A DNA stretch of 64,000 bases from Lewinellaceae bacterium (GCA_020636275.1 JACJYD010000002.1:1-64000); one strand, 5' to 3'. Positions 10,561-19,150 are shown, counted from the first letter of the stretch. Numbers and translations are program-made. Notes: generated by a model from the sequence alone, not told the origin.

Positions 10561-11364
10561 CTACTTAAAGTGCCGGAGCAACAGGGTCTTTATTTCCTGA
10601 ACGGACAGGTTTTGCCGGAGTTTCCCCTCGTATGCAAAGCTCATTTGCCCGGTTTCCTCTGAAACGATGAAGGTCGCCACGTCCATCCGTTCGGTCAGGC
10701 CCACCGCCGCCCGGTGCCGAAGACCCGCAGATTGGGGGATGAGTTGGTTGTCGGAAAGAGGCAAGATACAACTGGCCGCCTGGATCTTGTTACCGGCAAT
10801 GGTTACGGCGCCGTCGTGCAGGGGCCCTTCCTTGTTGAAAATACTCTCGATGAGTTGTTGGGTGATATTGGCCTCCAGGGCAACGCCGGTGTTGTTGATG
10901 GCTTCCATCATTTCCGGATTAGGAGCCAGCACGATCAGGGCGCCCCAGCGCTGGTTTCCCATTTTTTCCATGGCGGTGAGGATCTCGTTGATAAAGTATT
11001 CTTTCTTGGCGGAATCCTGGCGAAGATTGCGGTCGAGTATGCGGCGGAGGAACTTGGATCGTTGCCGCAGGGTCGTATTGCCCAGTAAAAGCAGGAAACG
11101 GCGCACCTCCGGCTGAAAAACGATCAGGATGATAATTACCCCAACACTGACGAATTGATTCAACAGAAGGGATAACAGGTCCATTTTGAGGGCGCCCACC
11201 AACCACCAGATGATGAAAAGCATGAGGGCGCCGACGAAAATGTTAAAAGCGATGCTGCCACGCAGGAGTTTGTACACCTGGTAGATCAAATACCCGACGA
11301 TGAGGATGTCCAGGATGTCCCAGATACGGATCGGTAAAAAGCCCAGTTTGAGCAGCCAGATCAT
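10561..11364 (-). CDS. cdaA: Diadenylate cyclase (CdaA/DisA_N type)
   Basis: A 267-residue membrane diadenylate cyclase that makes the second messenger c-di-AMP from two ATP. Three hydrophobic segments fill residues 1-85, followed by the cytoplasmic DAC domain with the diagnostic DGA motif (residues 184-186, context LHDGAVTI) and RHR motif (216-218, context GLRHRAAVG). Length and arrangement match the CdaA family. In other bacteria c-di-AMP controls potassium and osmolyte transport and cell-wall homeostasis; no c-di-AMP target is visible here. It lies upstream of the M20 peptidase gene, and its 5' flank is occupied by a 164-bp inverted-repeat element 12 bp before the start codon. Confidence 0.95.
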   Translation of the reverse strand: MIWLLKLGFLPIRIWDILDILIVGYLIYQVYKLLRGSIAFNIFVGALMLFIIWWLVGALKMDLLSLLLNQFVSVGVIIILIVFQPEVRRFLLLLGNTTLRQRSKFLRRILDRNLRQDSAKKEYFINEILTAMEKMGNQRWGALIVLAPNPEMMEAINNTGVALEANITQQLIESIFNKEGPLHDGAVTIAGNKIQAASCILPLSDNQLIPQSAGLRHRAAVGLTERMDVATFIVSEETGQMSFAYEGKLRQNLSVQEIKTLLLRHFK

Positions 11365-11376
11365 AGTAAGCTAAAT

Positions 11377-11540
11377 AATTTAATTCAAGTTGCGATAAAT
11401 CGCCTCTGACACATTTGAAAAGACTTTTTTGCCGCCTTTGGCGGCAAAAAAGTCTTTTCAAATCAAATTTTCACCGCCGGAGGCAGTGAAAATTTGATTT
11501 GAAATAGTTTGAGATCATTTATCGCAACTTGGGTTAATTT
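11377..11540. repeat. 164-bp MITE-like element with terminal inverted repeats and two internal hairpins
   Basis: The outer 24-bp arms at 11377-11400 and 11517-11540 are inverted copies with three mismatches; the inner 15 bp (CAAGTTGCGATAAAT / ATTTATCGCAACTTG) are perfect. Between them are a perfect 24-bp hairpin (11413-11436 / 11440-11463, loop TTT) and a second hairpin with 14-bp arms (11461-11474 / 11486-11499) plus an inner GCC/GGC. No open frame is present. It fills most of the gap between the S9-like gene and cdaA, both on the minus strand. It could be a miniature transposable element, a terminator for the S9-like gene, or a structured leader of cdaA. Confidence 0.7.
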
Positions 11541-11578
11541 TATAAAACCTGGTTAAACAGGCCGTGTCCGCAAACCGG

Positions 11579-13732
11579 TTATTTTAACTCATAGACGACA
11601 GGTTGTTTCAGGTGGAAGAACAGAAAACACAGCAGATCGGTTTCTTCCCGGATCCGATCTCCGGTGGATTTCCCCGTTCCGCTGCCGGCATAGGGATCGA
11701 CCTGAAGCAGAACGGGAAGGGGCCCGGTTAGTTGGGCCTGTAATTCCGCTGCAAATTTGTATGTGTGGGCAGGGTAGATGAAATCATCGTGATCGCCCGT
11801 GCGCAACAAGACGGCGGGGTAGGCGGCCGGCTGAACGTTGTGCAAGGGAGAATAGGCAAAGAGGTAATCAAATTCGCGCGCCTGGTTGCTCAGCCCGAAA
11901 TCAAAAGCCCACTTGCTGCCGATGGTGAATAGCGGATACCGGATCATGTCGTAGATCCCGGAATACGCGACGGCCGCCTGGAACAGTTCGGGATGTTGGG
12001 TGATGGAGACCCCCACCAGCAGGCCTCCCGCTCCTGTGCCTACAATGGCCAGTTTTTCCTTTTTCGTGTAATGTTGACTGATCAGGTATTCGGCTGCCGC
12101 GCGGAAGTCATCGAACGTATTTTGCTTTTTCAACCGGACGGCGCTCTCATACCATTTCCAGCCGTATTCGCCTCCTCCTCGCAATATCGCGTGGGCCAGG
12201 ATGCCTCCGTTTTCGAGGAAACTCAACTGGGAGGGATCAAAGCGGGGTGTCATCCGGTAGTTAAAGCTCCCAACACCGGTGAGCAATGTGGGATTGCTGC
12301 CATTCAGCTTCGTGCCTTTTTTCTGGGTAATGAACAACGGCAGTTTGACCCCGTCGGGTTTGTCAAAGAAAACCAGCCGGGTTTCATAGGCTCCCGCATT
12401 GAAATTCACCTTGGGGGATTTGTAGATCCGGGCCGTCAGCAATTGAAGGTCCAGGTCGTAAACCGTAGGCGGCGTCAGGAAGGATTCGAACAGAAAGAAA
12501 GCCCGGTCTTCGTTGGGCTGGCTCTGGAAATCGGAGATCGTCCCCATCTCGGGCATGGTGAGTATGTTGGAGGCCGAACCGTCTAATTCGAAGACCCGCA
12601 GATAGCTCTGGGCATCGCGCAGGTAGTGAGCCACCAACCTGCCGCCGGCCATGGAAACGCTTTCCAGCAGGTCCGCATCTTCCGGGATGACGTCTTCCCA
12701 ATACCCCGGCCCTGGTTTGGCCATGCTGACCTGGATCAACTTGCGGTGATCGGCTTCGAAATTGGTCAGAAACAGGAGATGGGACCCGGTGCTGCCCACG
12801 AAAATAAATTCGTGGTCCATGTCATCGACGATGGGAATGAATTCCGGATCCTTCCGCTGGAGGTCCATCGCGTAAATGCCGTTACCGGAATGGGTTTCCC
12901 AGATATTTAAAACCAAATAGCGTCCGTCCTGGCTGGTCTTCGGGGTAAATCCACGGCGGGAGCGGGCCCGGTCCGCAAAAATGAGCTGGTCGGCCGATTG
13001 AGGGGTGCCGACCCGGTGGAAAAAGACCTGGTGGAACTCCATGGGCGTTGAGGTCTTTTCGCCGCGCAGGGGCGCCGGATACCGGCTGTAGAAAAAACCG
13101 TTCCCCGACCAGGCAATATTGGAATACCGGACCCAACTCAGGGTGTCGTTCAACAACTTATTTTCCAGGAGGTCATATACCCGGATCGTGCGCCAATCCG
13201 AACCGTGGTCCGACAGTTCGAAAGCCATGTAGTTCCCCTCGGCTGAAAAAGCGATCTGCGCCACTCTTGTCGAACCATTGTTGGAGAAATCTCCCGGATC
13301 GAGCACCTTTTCTTCCGCTCCCCCTTCCAGCGCCTGGCGGTACAGGAGATCCTGCTCCTGTAAGCCGCTGTTTTTGAAGTAATAGAGAAATTCTCCTGCC
13401 TTCCTGGGACTGGACATGCGCTCATAGTTCCAGAGATTGCGCACGCGTTGACCAACAGCTTCGTGGAAGGCGATCTGCGAAAAGTAGTCGGTCGATCGCC
13501 GAGATTCCTCCTGGATCCACTCCTGTAAGATCGGGGCTTCCTCTGCTTCCATCCACCGGTAGGGGTCGGGAACGGGAACCCCGAACAGGGTATCGGCATA
13601 CAGCGAGTCCCTGAACGGCTGAGGAGTGGTCAGAGAAATCGGCTTGAACAGGTTTTCCGGGCTGTGGGGATCGCGATTGCAGCTCGACAGGAAAAGGCCC
13701 GCCGCCATTATTCCCCAAATTACTTTTTTCAT
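11579..13732 (-). CDS. S9 prolyl-oligopeptidase-like lipoprotein lacking catalytic Ser and His (probable pseudoenzyme)
   Basis: A 717-residue protein with a lipoprotein signal peptide (lipobox LSSC near residue 18), an N-terminal beta-propeller and a C-terminal alpha/beta-hydrolase domain of the prolyl oligopeptidase family, including PDPYRWME near the start and YAYSGIYDM-type family context later. In active members the nucleophile elbow reads GGSNGG; here it reads GTGAGG, with glycine at the serine position. The family's His loop AGHGAGKPT reads AGSGTGKST, with serine at the histidine position. The acidic residue in DHDDFIYP is kept. Both changes were confirmed by reading the codons (12020-12050 and 11665-11690). 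The frame is otherwise intact, so it seems a maintained binding or scaffold protein of the periplasm or outer membrane rather than a peptidase. Confidence 0.85.
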   Translation of the reverse strand: MKKVIWGIMAAGLFLSSCNRDPHSPENLFKPISLTTPQPFRDSLYADTLFGVPVPDPYRWMEAEEAPILQEWIQEESRRSTDYFSQIAFHEAVGQRVRNLWNYERMSSPRKAGEFLYYFKNSGLQEQDLLYRQALEGGAEEKVLDPGDFSNNGSTRVAQIAFSAEGNYMAFELSDHGSDWRTIRVYDLLENKLLNDTLSWVRYSNIAWSGNGFFYSRYPAPLRGEKTSTPMEFHQVFFHRVGTPQSADQLIFADRARSRRGFTPKTSQDGRYLVLNIWETHSGNGIYAMDLQRKDPEFIPIVDDMDHEFIFVGSTGSHLLFLTNFEADHRKLIQVSMAKPGPGYWEDVIPEDADLLESVSMAGGRLVAHYLRDAQSYLRVFELDGSASNILTMPEMGTISDFQSQPNEDRAFFLFESFLTPPTVYDLDLQLLTARIYKSPKVNFNAGAYETRLVFFDKPDGVKLPLFITQKKGTKLNGSNPTLLTGVGSFNYRMTPRFDPSQLSFLENGGILAHAILRGGGEYGWKWYESAVRLKKQNTFDDFRAAAEYLISQHYTKKEKLAIVGTGAGGLLVGVSITQHPELFQAAVAYSGIYDMIRYPLFTIGSKWAFDFGLSNQAREFDYLFAYSPLHNVQPAAYPAVLLRTGDHDDFIYPAHTYKFAAELQAQLTGPLPVLLQVDPYAGSGTGKSTGDRIREETDLLCFLFFHLKQPVVYELK

Positions 13733-13766
13733 AATAACAGGTTTGGTGTAAGAGGATAGGATTTTG

Positions 13767-13797
13767 TTGGCCCTTTGCCCCGGGAAGGGTATTTTTG
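13767..13797 (+). promoter_or_regulatory. Bacteroidota promoter for the secreted protein gene at 13858
   Basis: TTG at 13767-13769, 20 bp spacer, and TATTTTTG at 13790-13797 match the Bacteroidota -33 / -7 (TAnnTTTG) pattern. Transcription would begin near 13803, about 55 bp before the ATG. Confidence 0.6.
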
Positions 13798-13857
13798 TAC
13801 AAAGAGAAACAGTTCTTCCCTTTAAACAGTTAAAATATAAATTATTCCCTTATCCGC

Positions 13858-15018
13858 ATGAAGCATTTTGCAGCAATTGTCTGGTGCCTCCTTTTTTTAA
13901 CCACTTTCCTGTACGGACAGGTGGTCAAGACCAATGAAAAAGGGGAAAAGATCATCGAGTACCCGGATGGGAGCTGGAAGCCCTTTGTCGAAGAAGGCGC
14001 TGAAGATCCCCTGGGCGGCGCCCTCCCTAAACAAGATCCATGGACGGACCCAGACCCCGTAGAGGAGGCGCGCAAAAAAGCGATCCGGTATGCGGAGTTG
14101 CTGACGGCAGATGCGACCCAATTGTCCAATTTTGCGGAGGCATCCCGGGCCAAACGAATGGAGTTGGAAGAAGAACTGGCCGATATGAAGGCGCATCCCA
14201 GCCAGTTTTCCACCACCCAGATCCAGGAAGCCGAGCATAAGCTCAATGCGGAAAAAGACCGCGAATCCCTGGCATTCGGCTTGTATAACCAGGCCGTCCG
14301 CCTGGCTCAGAATGCGGAAAATATGATCTTTCTGAAACCTAAAAAAAAGGAAAAAGCCCTGAAGAAACTGGAGCTGGAAAAGGCCCATTTCGACGACCGA
14401 AAGCAATTATTGGCTGAAAAGGGGACCACGGAACCGGAACCCTCCGACCCAACGGTGGAAAAGACCTATAGAACCTATGATCCGCAGAAGGACACCCGCG
14501 TGAATCCACCGCCCTACAACTGTGTATTCACACACAACGAAGTGGATAAATTTACGGGTAAAATGCGCAGGGATCTCAAACCGGTTACCCTCTTTACCTA
14601 TACCCCCAAGGACCTGCGCCCTTTCCTGCAGGACCGGGAGTACATTACCTGTTCCGGCTATCTGGCCGATCTTTCCGACGGTTTGCTCTTTCTTTCCCTC
14701 GAATTCTCCATTGCCTCCAATAACGCTCCTGCGGCTTTCGGCGGGATCCCCAACGGCAGTATCCTCAGCATCCTGATGATGAATGGTGAAAGCCTCCGCC
14801 TGATCAATTCAAAGACCGATGCCGGATATTACGACAAGGACCGCGAAGCTTATGTCTACCGGGCCCAATTCCAGATCAGCGGGCTCCAGGAACGCTTTCT
14901 CCAGACCAACGAACTGGACCAGATCCGCGTGATCTGGTCTACCGGTTATGAAGACTACGATGTGTATGAACTGGATTTTTTCCGCAATCAGATCAACTGC
15001 CTGCGAAATGCAAATTAA
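13858..15018 (+). CDS. Secreted protein of unknown function with a central helical region
   Basis: A 386-residue protein not recognised as a known family. It has a Sec signal peptide (residues 1-20, ending LYGQ), a short NEKGEKIIEYPDGSWKPF segment of a kind often seen at the start of Bacteroidota exported proteins, then a charged, probably coiled-coil region (about 60-190, rich in Glu, Lys, Ala and Leu), a linker, and a globular C-terminal domain (about 215-386) with cysteines at YNCVFT, YITCSG and NCL. Lack of a sorting domain or lipobox suggests the periplasm. It has its own promoter, and miaE starts 11 bp after its stop codon on the same strand, so the two are likely co-transcribed. Confidence 0.75.
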   Translation: MKHFAAIVWCLLFLTTFLYGQVVKTNEKGEKIIEYPDGSWKPFVEEGAEDPLGGALPKQDPWTDPDPVEEARKKAIRYAELLTADATQLSNFAEASRAKRMELEEELADMKAHPSQFSTTQIQEAEHKLNAEKDRESLAFGLYNQAVRLAQNAENMIFLKPKKKEKALKKLELEKAHFDDRKQLLAEKGTTEPEPSDPTVEKTYRTYDPQKDTRVNPPPYNCVFTHNEVDKFTGKMRRDLKPVTLFTYTPKDLRPFLQDREYITCSGYLADLSDGLLFLSLEFSIASNNAPAAFGGIPNGSILSILMMNGESLRLINSKTDAGYYDKDREAYVYRAQFQISGLQERFLQTNELDQIRVIWSTGYEDYDVYELDFFRNQINCLRNAN

Positions 15019-15029
15019 TAAATGTTGCT

Positions 15030-15647
15030 ATGGACAGGATTGAAACCGAAAATACCGCCCTGCGGATGCTGGGCCTCGAACTCCCCACCGACCCGCGCTG
15101 GGTCAACCTGGCGGAGAAAGACCTCGAAGAGATCCTGACCGACCATGCCTATTGCGAGCAAAAAGCGGCTACCTCTTGCATCTCCCTGATCCAGCGCTTT
15201 CCGGAGCGAAAGGAAATGGTCAGGGAATTGGCGCCCATCGTCACCGAAGAATGGGGCCATTTCCGCGCAGTGCTTCAGGAACTTGAAAAGCGGGACCTCT
15301 CGCTCGGCCAACAGCGAAAAGACCTGTACGTGAACGCACTCCGCGATTTTATGAAAAAAGGGGGCAGCCGGGAAGAACGCCTGCTGGAAGAGCTCCTGGT
15401 CTGCGCCCTGATCGAGGCGCGCAGCTGTGAGCGTTTCCGCCTGCTGTCGCTTTATATCAGCGACGATTCCCTGAAAGGGTTCTACCACAAGTTCATGGTT
15501 TCCGAGGCAGGACACTATCGCCTCTTTATCGAACTGGCAAAGAAATATTTTCCGGAAGAAACCGTGAAAACCCGTTGGAAGGAATACCTCGCTCAGGAGG
15601 CTCAGATCATGAAGGACCTCGAACTACGGGGCGACCGTATGCATTAG
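15030..15647 (+). CDS. miaE: tRNA-(ms2io6A)-hydroxylase MiaE
   Basis: A 205-residue non-haem diiron monooxygenase of the MiaE family, which hydroxylates the isopentenyl side chain of ms2i6A at position 37 of tRNAs reading UNN codons. The ferritin-like helical bundle carries a complete ligand set: Glu43 (YCEQKAA), Glu74 and His77 (EEWGH), Glu129 (LIEARSCERF) and Glu159 with His162 (SEAGH). Length matches the family. It needs O2, which fits an aerobic organism. The last 24 bp overlap the 3' end of the convergent hydrolase gene. Confidence 0.92.
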   Translation: MDRIETENTALRMLGLELPTDPRWVNLAEKDLEEILTDHAYCEQKAATSCISLIQRFPERKEMVRELAPIVTEEWGHFRAVLQELEKRDLSLGQQRKDLYVNALRDFMKKGGSREERLLEELLVCALIEARSCERFRLLSLYISDDSLKGFYHKFMVSEAGHYRLFIELAKKYFPEETVKTRWKEYLAQEAQIMKDLELRGDRMH

Positions 15648-16280
15648 CAACTGTTTCAAGAGCTTCCGGTCTACTTCATGCACGCCGTCAAAAAAGTGCT
15701 GCTGAATGGGCGTCTGGTGCTTCCGGGCCCATTCTTCTACCTGTTGCAACCGCTCCGGATTGAAGTAGGGGTCGTTCTCTCCGCAAACGAAATGGAGGGC
15801 GCCCGTACGGAGATGGGCATCATCCCCGGGTTGGAATGGGTCGTCCGGGGGTAACCCGGCCCAAAGGACCAGACTGGAAAAAGGGATCCGGTTGCGCAGT
15901 ACCCACCGAAGCATGGTGGGCACACCCTGGGAAAACCCAAGCAGATGCAATCGCACGTTCTCCGGCAACTGGGGCAGGTACTCCTCCCACAAATCCTGGA
16001 AATACCGGCAGTAGTCGTCAATCTCGGATTGGCGGTCTTCCCGGGTCATCCACGAAGCTCCGACCTGCCCGTCAAATCCCTGCCAGTAGAATCGCGACAA
16101 ACCCTCCGGGGCGAGGACAAAAATGGAAGGGCTTTCCAATTCTTCAAATTTCCGGATGATGCTGCCCGCCAATTGGCCATATCCGTGAAAAGCCCACCAC
16201 CAGTCCCGAACCTCCTGTCCCGGCTTCCCGATCGTATAGTATCTGGCCGTCCTGGCAGCGAACCGCTTGTGCTCCTCCAT
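15624..16280 (-). CDS. Alpha/beta hydrolase of the phospholipase/carboxylesterase type
   Basis: A 218-residue cytoplasmic serine hydrolase. Motifs are HGYGQLA-like oxyanion context near the start (FHGYGQLAG), the nucleophile elbow GFSQG, the acid in CGENDPYF, and His in DGVHEVD near the C-terminus, giving a full Ser-Asp-His triad. Size and order match the PF02230 group (small carboxylesterases, acyl-protein thioesterases, lysophospholipases). The substrate is unknown. The gene starts 8 bp after the stop of the upstream gene at 16289, so they form a unit on the minus strand, and it overlaps miaE tail-to-tail by 24 bp. Confidence 0.85.
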   Translation of the reverse strand: MEEHKRFAARTARYYTIGKPGQEVRDWWWAFHGYGQLAGSIIRKFEELESPSIFVLAPEGLSRFYWQGFDGQVGASWMTREDRQSEIDDYCRYFQDLWEEYLPQLPENVRLHLLGFSQGVPTMLRWVLRNRIPFSSLVLWAGLPPDDPFQPGDDAHLRTGALHFVCGENDPYFNPERLQQVEEWARKHQTPIQQHFFDGVHEVDRKLLKQLLMHTVAP

Positions 16281-16288
16281 ATGAGAAA

Positions 16289-17218
16289 TTAATTCCCCTT
16301 CTTTCTGCCCAAAATATCCTTATCCTCCGATCCTTCCAGAATGGGGAAGGGGCGGGGCGGTTCATCCAGGATCTGATTTTCGAGCATGGGGAGATAATTC
16401 CAGACGCCGTTGGAATATTGGTAGGCCTCATAAGTGCCGTCGGGAATCGAGGTAGAACCCTGCCCTTCGTACAACTCGCCCACTTCTTCCAGGTGGTCGA
16501 CCACGACCATATTCAGGACCGGATCGTAATTGCATTTAATGGCCGCCTCTGCCGAATACTGAAAGAGCAGGCGGTTGCGGACCTGCAACCCGCTTTCTCC
16601 TTCCTGCCGGTAAAAGACCGGCGCTCCGAACTGGGGTTTTCCATTCACGAAACTCAGCACATCGATCACTTTCCGCTTGTTGAAAAAGGAATAGGCGTCG
16701 TAGCCGAATAGCAGGTATTTGAGGCCCTGTTGCGATTGGAATTCCCGGATGCCGTAGTACAGGGCGCCATACCATTGATCGGCAGGCAGCACATCGTACT
16801 CGACCTCCTTGACATCAAAAGAGCGGTCGACCAGCGGGAATAGCTTCAAATCCGGGCTGTTCATCTGAATGGCGCCGTAATAGCGGTATTCATTCACATC
16901 GACATATAACTGCCAGGTAAAGATCCGGAAGGTACTGTCCGGTGGATACTGGATCGAAATGGACTGCACCCGGCTAAAAGGATAGTAGAACGAATTGGGC
17001 GTTTTTAAGGCCTTCACCAGCGTGGGGATCAGCTTCTTGGTAGCTCCGAACCGGTTTTCCGGAAAGGAGTCGTTGATAATGGCGTACGACAACAGCGCGA
17101 TCGTATCTTCCCATTCCTTCAATTGCGCCAGATCACCTTCCGCAATCACGGGTCTCTGCCCATAGGAACTCACAGAGACAAGCACTCCCAACAGGAGCCC
17201 CAAAAACAAAACTCTCAT
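16289..17218 (-). CDS. Exported protein of unknown function
   Basis: A 309-residue protein with a clear signal peptide (hydrophobic residues 3-18, ending SSYGQ). The body is a mixed alpha/beta sequence with many aromatic residues (SFYYPFSRVQSISIQYPP, RYYGAIQMN, WYGALYYGIREF) and a Pro-rich acidic tail ending RKKGN. Nothing catalytic is evident and I do not recognise a named domain, though similar proteins of this size occur in many Bacteroidota. The hydrolase gene follows after 8 bp. Upstream lies a heptanucleotide repeat. Confidence 0.75.
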   Translation of the reverse strand: MRVLFLGLLLGVLVSVSSYGQRPVIAEGDLAQLKEWEDTIALLSYAIINDSFPENRFGATKKLIPTLVKALKTPNSFYYPFSRVQSISIQYPPDSTFRIFTWQLYVDVNEYRYYGAIQMNSPDLKLFPLVDRSFDVKEVEYDVLPADQWYGALYYGIREFQSQQGLKYLLFGYDAYSFFNKRKVIDVLSFVNGKPQFGAPVFYRQEGESGLQVRNRLLFQYSAEAAIKCNYDPVLNMVVVDHLEEVGELYEGQGSTSIPDGTYEAYQYSNGVWNYLPMLENQILDEPPRPFPILEGSEDKDILGRKKGN

Positions 17219-17291
17219 ATTCTGATTTTTACCCTACCCTAACGCAAACCCGTCCGCCTTTCGTATTGGGCGAAAGATTTTTCGCCCCTAG

Positions 17292-17340
17292 CTCCACTCT
17301 CCACTCTCCACCCTACTCCCTACTCCCTCCTCCCTCCTCC
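17292..17340. repeat. Heptanucleotide tandem repeat, seven copies
   Basis: Seven consecutive 7-bp units read CTCCACT twice, CTCCACC once, CTACTCC twice and CTCCTCC twice. It begins 2 bp after the stop codon of the VWA gene (minus strand) and lies upstream of the gene at 16289-17218. The minus-strand copy is G/A-rich (GGAGGAG). Confidence 0.8.
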
Positions 17341-17342
17341 CA

Positions 17343-18437
17343 TTATTTTCTTTTCCGCTTATTATCCTTGTAATCCATCAAAATGAACTCACCCAGCCCG
17401 TCGAGGCTGCTGTAGAAGGCCTTTCCCGCATTGGTGCGCGTGAACTGATCGACGAATCGCATCAGGTAGGGGTCCTGGGCGATCATGAAGGTGGTGATAG
17501 GGATCTGGAGTTTGCGGCATTGCGTTGCCAGGGTGAGGGTGCGGTTTACGATCATCCGGTCCAGGCCGAAGCTGTTCTTATAGTATTTTTTCCCCTTCTT
17601 GATGCAGGTGGGCTTGCCGTCGGTGATCATGAAGATCTGCTTATTGGGGTTGCGCCGACGGCGGAGGAGGTCCATGGCCAGTTCCAGTCCGGCCACGGTA
17701 TTGGTGTGGTAGGGGCCGACCTGCAGGTAGGGCAGGTCTTTGATCTCGATCTGCCAGGCATCGTTCCCGAAGACGATAATATCGAGGGTATCTTTTGGGT
17801 AGCGGGTGGTGATCAGTTCCGACAGGGCCATGGCCACTTTTTTGGCCGGGGTGATCCGGTCTTCGCCATAGAGGATCATGGAGTGGGAAATGTCGATCAT
17901 CAACACCGTGCTCATCTGGGCCTGGTAGTAGGTTTCATAAACCTCCAGGTCTTCCTGGGTGAGCATGAAATCGTCGACCCCGTGGTTGATCTGGGCATTG
18001 CGCAGGGATTCCGACACGGCCAGGTTGTCGAGCTGGTCGCCGAATTCAAAGGACCGCACATCGGCGGTGCGCTCATCACCGCGTCCGCCGTGGCGGGTAT
18101 TGTGCTGGCCGCGGCGGGTCTTTTTCAATTGTCCGAAGATATCTTCCAGCGCTTTGCGCCGGATGGCGACTTCCATCTTTGCACTGGGCCGGAACCCGCC
18201 GTTTCCCTGTTGATCCTGCTGGATATACCCCTTGTCGATGAGGTCCTGGATAAAATCGGCCATCCCATAGTCGTCGGTAGTGAGTTGATACTCCTTGTCC
18301 AGTTCGGTGAGCCAGGAAAGGGCTTCGGGAACATCTCCCGAAGTGTATACCAGGAGCTCCTGAAACAGTTTCAGCAACTTGTCGAATGTCGATTGCGATT
18401 CAAACGGGATGTATTGGGAGAAACGGTAGCCGATCAT
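17343..18437 (-). CDS. VWA-domain protein (MoxR/chelatase-associated type)
   Basis: A 364-residue cytoplasmic protein. The N-terminal 140 residues are mainly helical and contain a basic stretch (KKTRRGQHNTRHGGRGDERT). A von Willebrand factor A domain follows (about 165-350) with the metal-ion-dependent adhesion site starting DISHSM (D-x-S-x-S), followed by MITDGKPT. This layout is that of VWA proteins that work with MoxR/magnesium-chelatase-like AAA ATPases as chaperone-like metal-insertion complexes. The expected ATPase gene is not adjacent in this window. A palindromic repeat copy lies just upstream of its start. Confidence 0.8.
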   Translation of the reverse strand: MIGYRFSQYIPFESQSTFDKLLKLFQELLVYTSGDVPEALSWLTELDKEYQLTTDDYGMADFIQDLIDKGYIQQDQQGNGGFRPSAKMEVAIRRKALEDIFGQLKKTRRGQHNTRHGGRGDERTADVRSFEFGDQLDNLAVSESLRNAQINHGVDDFMLTQEDLEVYETYYQAQMSTVLMIDISHSMILYGEDRITPAKKVAMALSELITTRYPKDTLDIIVFGNDAWQIEIKDLPYLQVGPYHTNTVAGLELAMDLLRRRRNPNKQIFMITDGKPTCIKKGKKYYKNSFGLDRMIVNRTLTLATQCRKLQIPITTFMIAQDPYLMRFVDQFTRTNAGKAFYSSLDGLGEFILMDYKDNKRKRK

Positions 18438-18446
18438 ACTCTAATT

Positions 18447-18522
18447 AGTTTTTGAGTTTTTAAGGGTATGAGTTTTTAGAACCTCTCCCCCAAAAACTTA
18501 TACCCTTATAAACTTAAAAACT
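18447..18522. repeat. Intergenic palindromic repeat, copy A
   Basis: 31-nt arms at 18447-18477 and 18492-18522 are inverted copies with three mismatches around a 14-nt loop. The core is AAGTTTATAAGGGTATAAG or its complement. The element starts 3 nt after the stop of the peroxiredoxin-like gene (minus strand). Two more copies lie at 19084 and 21824. Confidence 0.85.
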
Positions 18523-18525
18523 CTT

Positions 18526-19062
18526 TCACACCGTGCAGCACTCCACCAGCCCTTCATAATCCGGCCGGTCGGAAGCGAGTTTATGGATAAAGGAATCGCG
18601 GACCTTGCCGTTGACCAGCACGAATATCCCCGGCATCTGGAAACCGTCGCCGAGCTGTGGACCGATGCCGTGGCCGTCGAGTACGCCGGCGGAAAAGCCG
18701 CGCACCCAGGTAGACAAGCCGAATAATTGAGTAAAAGTTCCTTTGGAAAGGCCGAACGCAGCGTAGTATTGACATGCCGGATCGCTGATATGCACGGCTC
18801 CGGGCAGGTTGTATTTTTGGAAATATTGTTCTGCGATCTCGTTATCTGCCATGTGGACGAAAACGATCCGGGTCCCTTTTTCTTCGATCGATGCCCGTTT
18901 CCGGGAGATGTCCGCCAGGGCTTCCCGGCAGAAGGTGCAGCCGAAGTGGCGCAAAAAGACGAGAAGAACCGGTTGCCGGTAGGAAAGGTCGAAGAGGCTG
19001 TCACCTAGGTTGGTGATCATTCCCTGCATGAGATCCTCAATGGGTATGGTCGTCGTCGGCAT
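18526..19062 (-). CDS. Peroxiredoxin-like (AhpC/TSA, SelL-related) protein
   Basis: A 178-residue thioredoxin-fold protein. LLVFLRHFGCTFCREAL carries a C-x-x-C pair at the position of the peroxidatic or redox-active cysteine in the AhpC-TSA_2 group. IVFVHMADNEIAEQYF and GIFVLVNGKVRDSF continue the thioredoxin fold, and a Cys-Cys pair sits at the extreme C-terminus (VECCTV). No signal peptide is present, so it should act in the cytoplasm, reducing peroxides or disulfides. Proteins of this type are often annotated as SelL-related redox proteins. It is flanked by two copies of the same palindromic repeat. Confidence 0.8.
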   Translation of the reverse strand: MPTTTIPIEDLMQGMITNLGDSLFDLSYRQPVLLVFLRHFGCTFCREALADISRKRASIEEKGTRIVFVHMADNEIAEQYFQKYNLPGAVHISDPACQYYAAFGLSKGTFTQLFGLSTWVRGFSAGVLDGHGIGPQLGDGFQMPGIFVLVNGKVRDSFIHKLASDRPDYEGLVECCTV

Positions 19063-19083
19063 ACATAGACAAACACCGGAATG

Positions 19084-19150
19084 GTTTTTAAGTTTATAAG
19101 GGTATAAGTTTTTCGAGATGCAAAAACCTATACCCTTAAAAACTTAAAAT
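19084..19150. repeat. Intergenic palindromic repeat, copy B
   Basis: Left arm 19084-19113, 8-nt loop, right arm 19122-19150, with the same core as copies A and C. It begins 5 nt after the stop codon of mdh (minus strand) and precedes the start of the peroxiredoxin-like gene. Confidence 0.85.
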
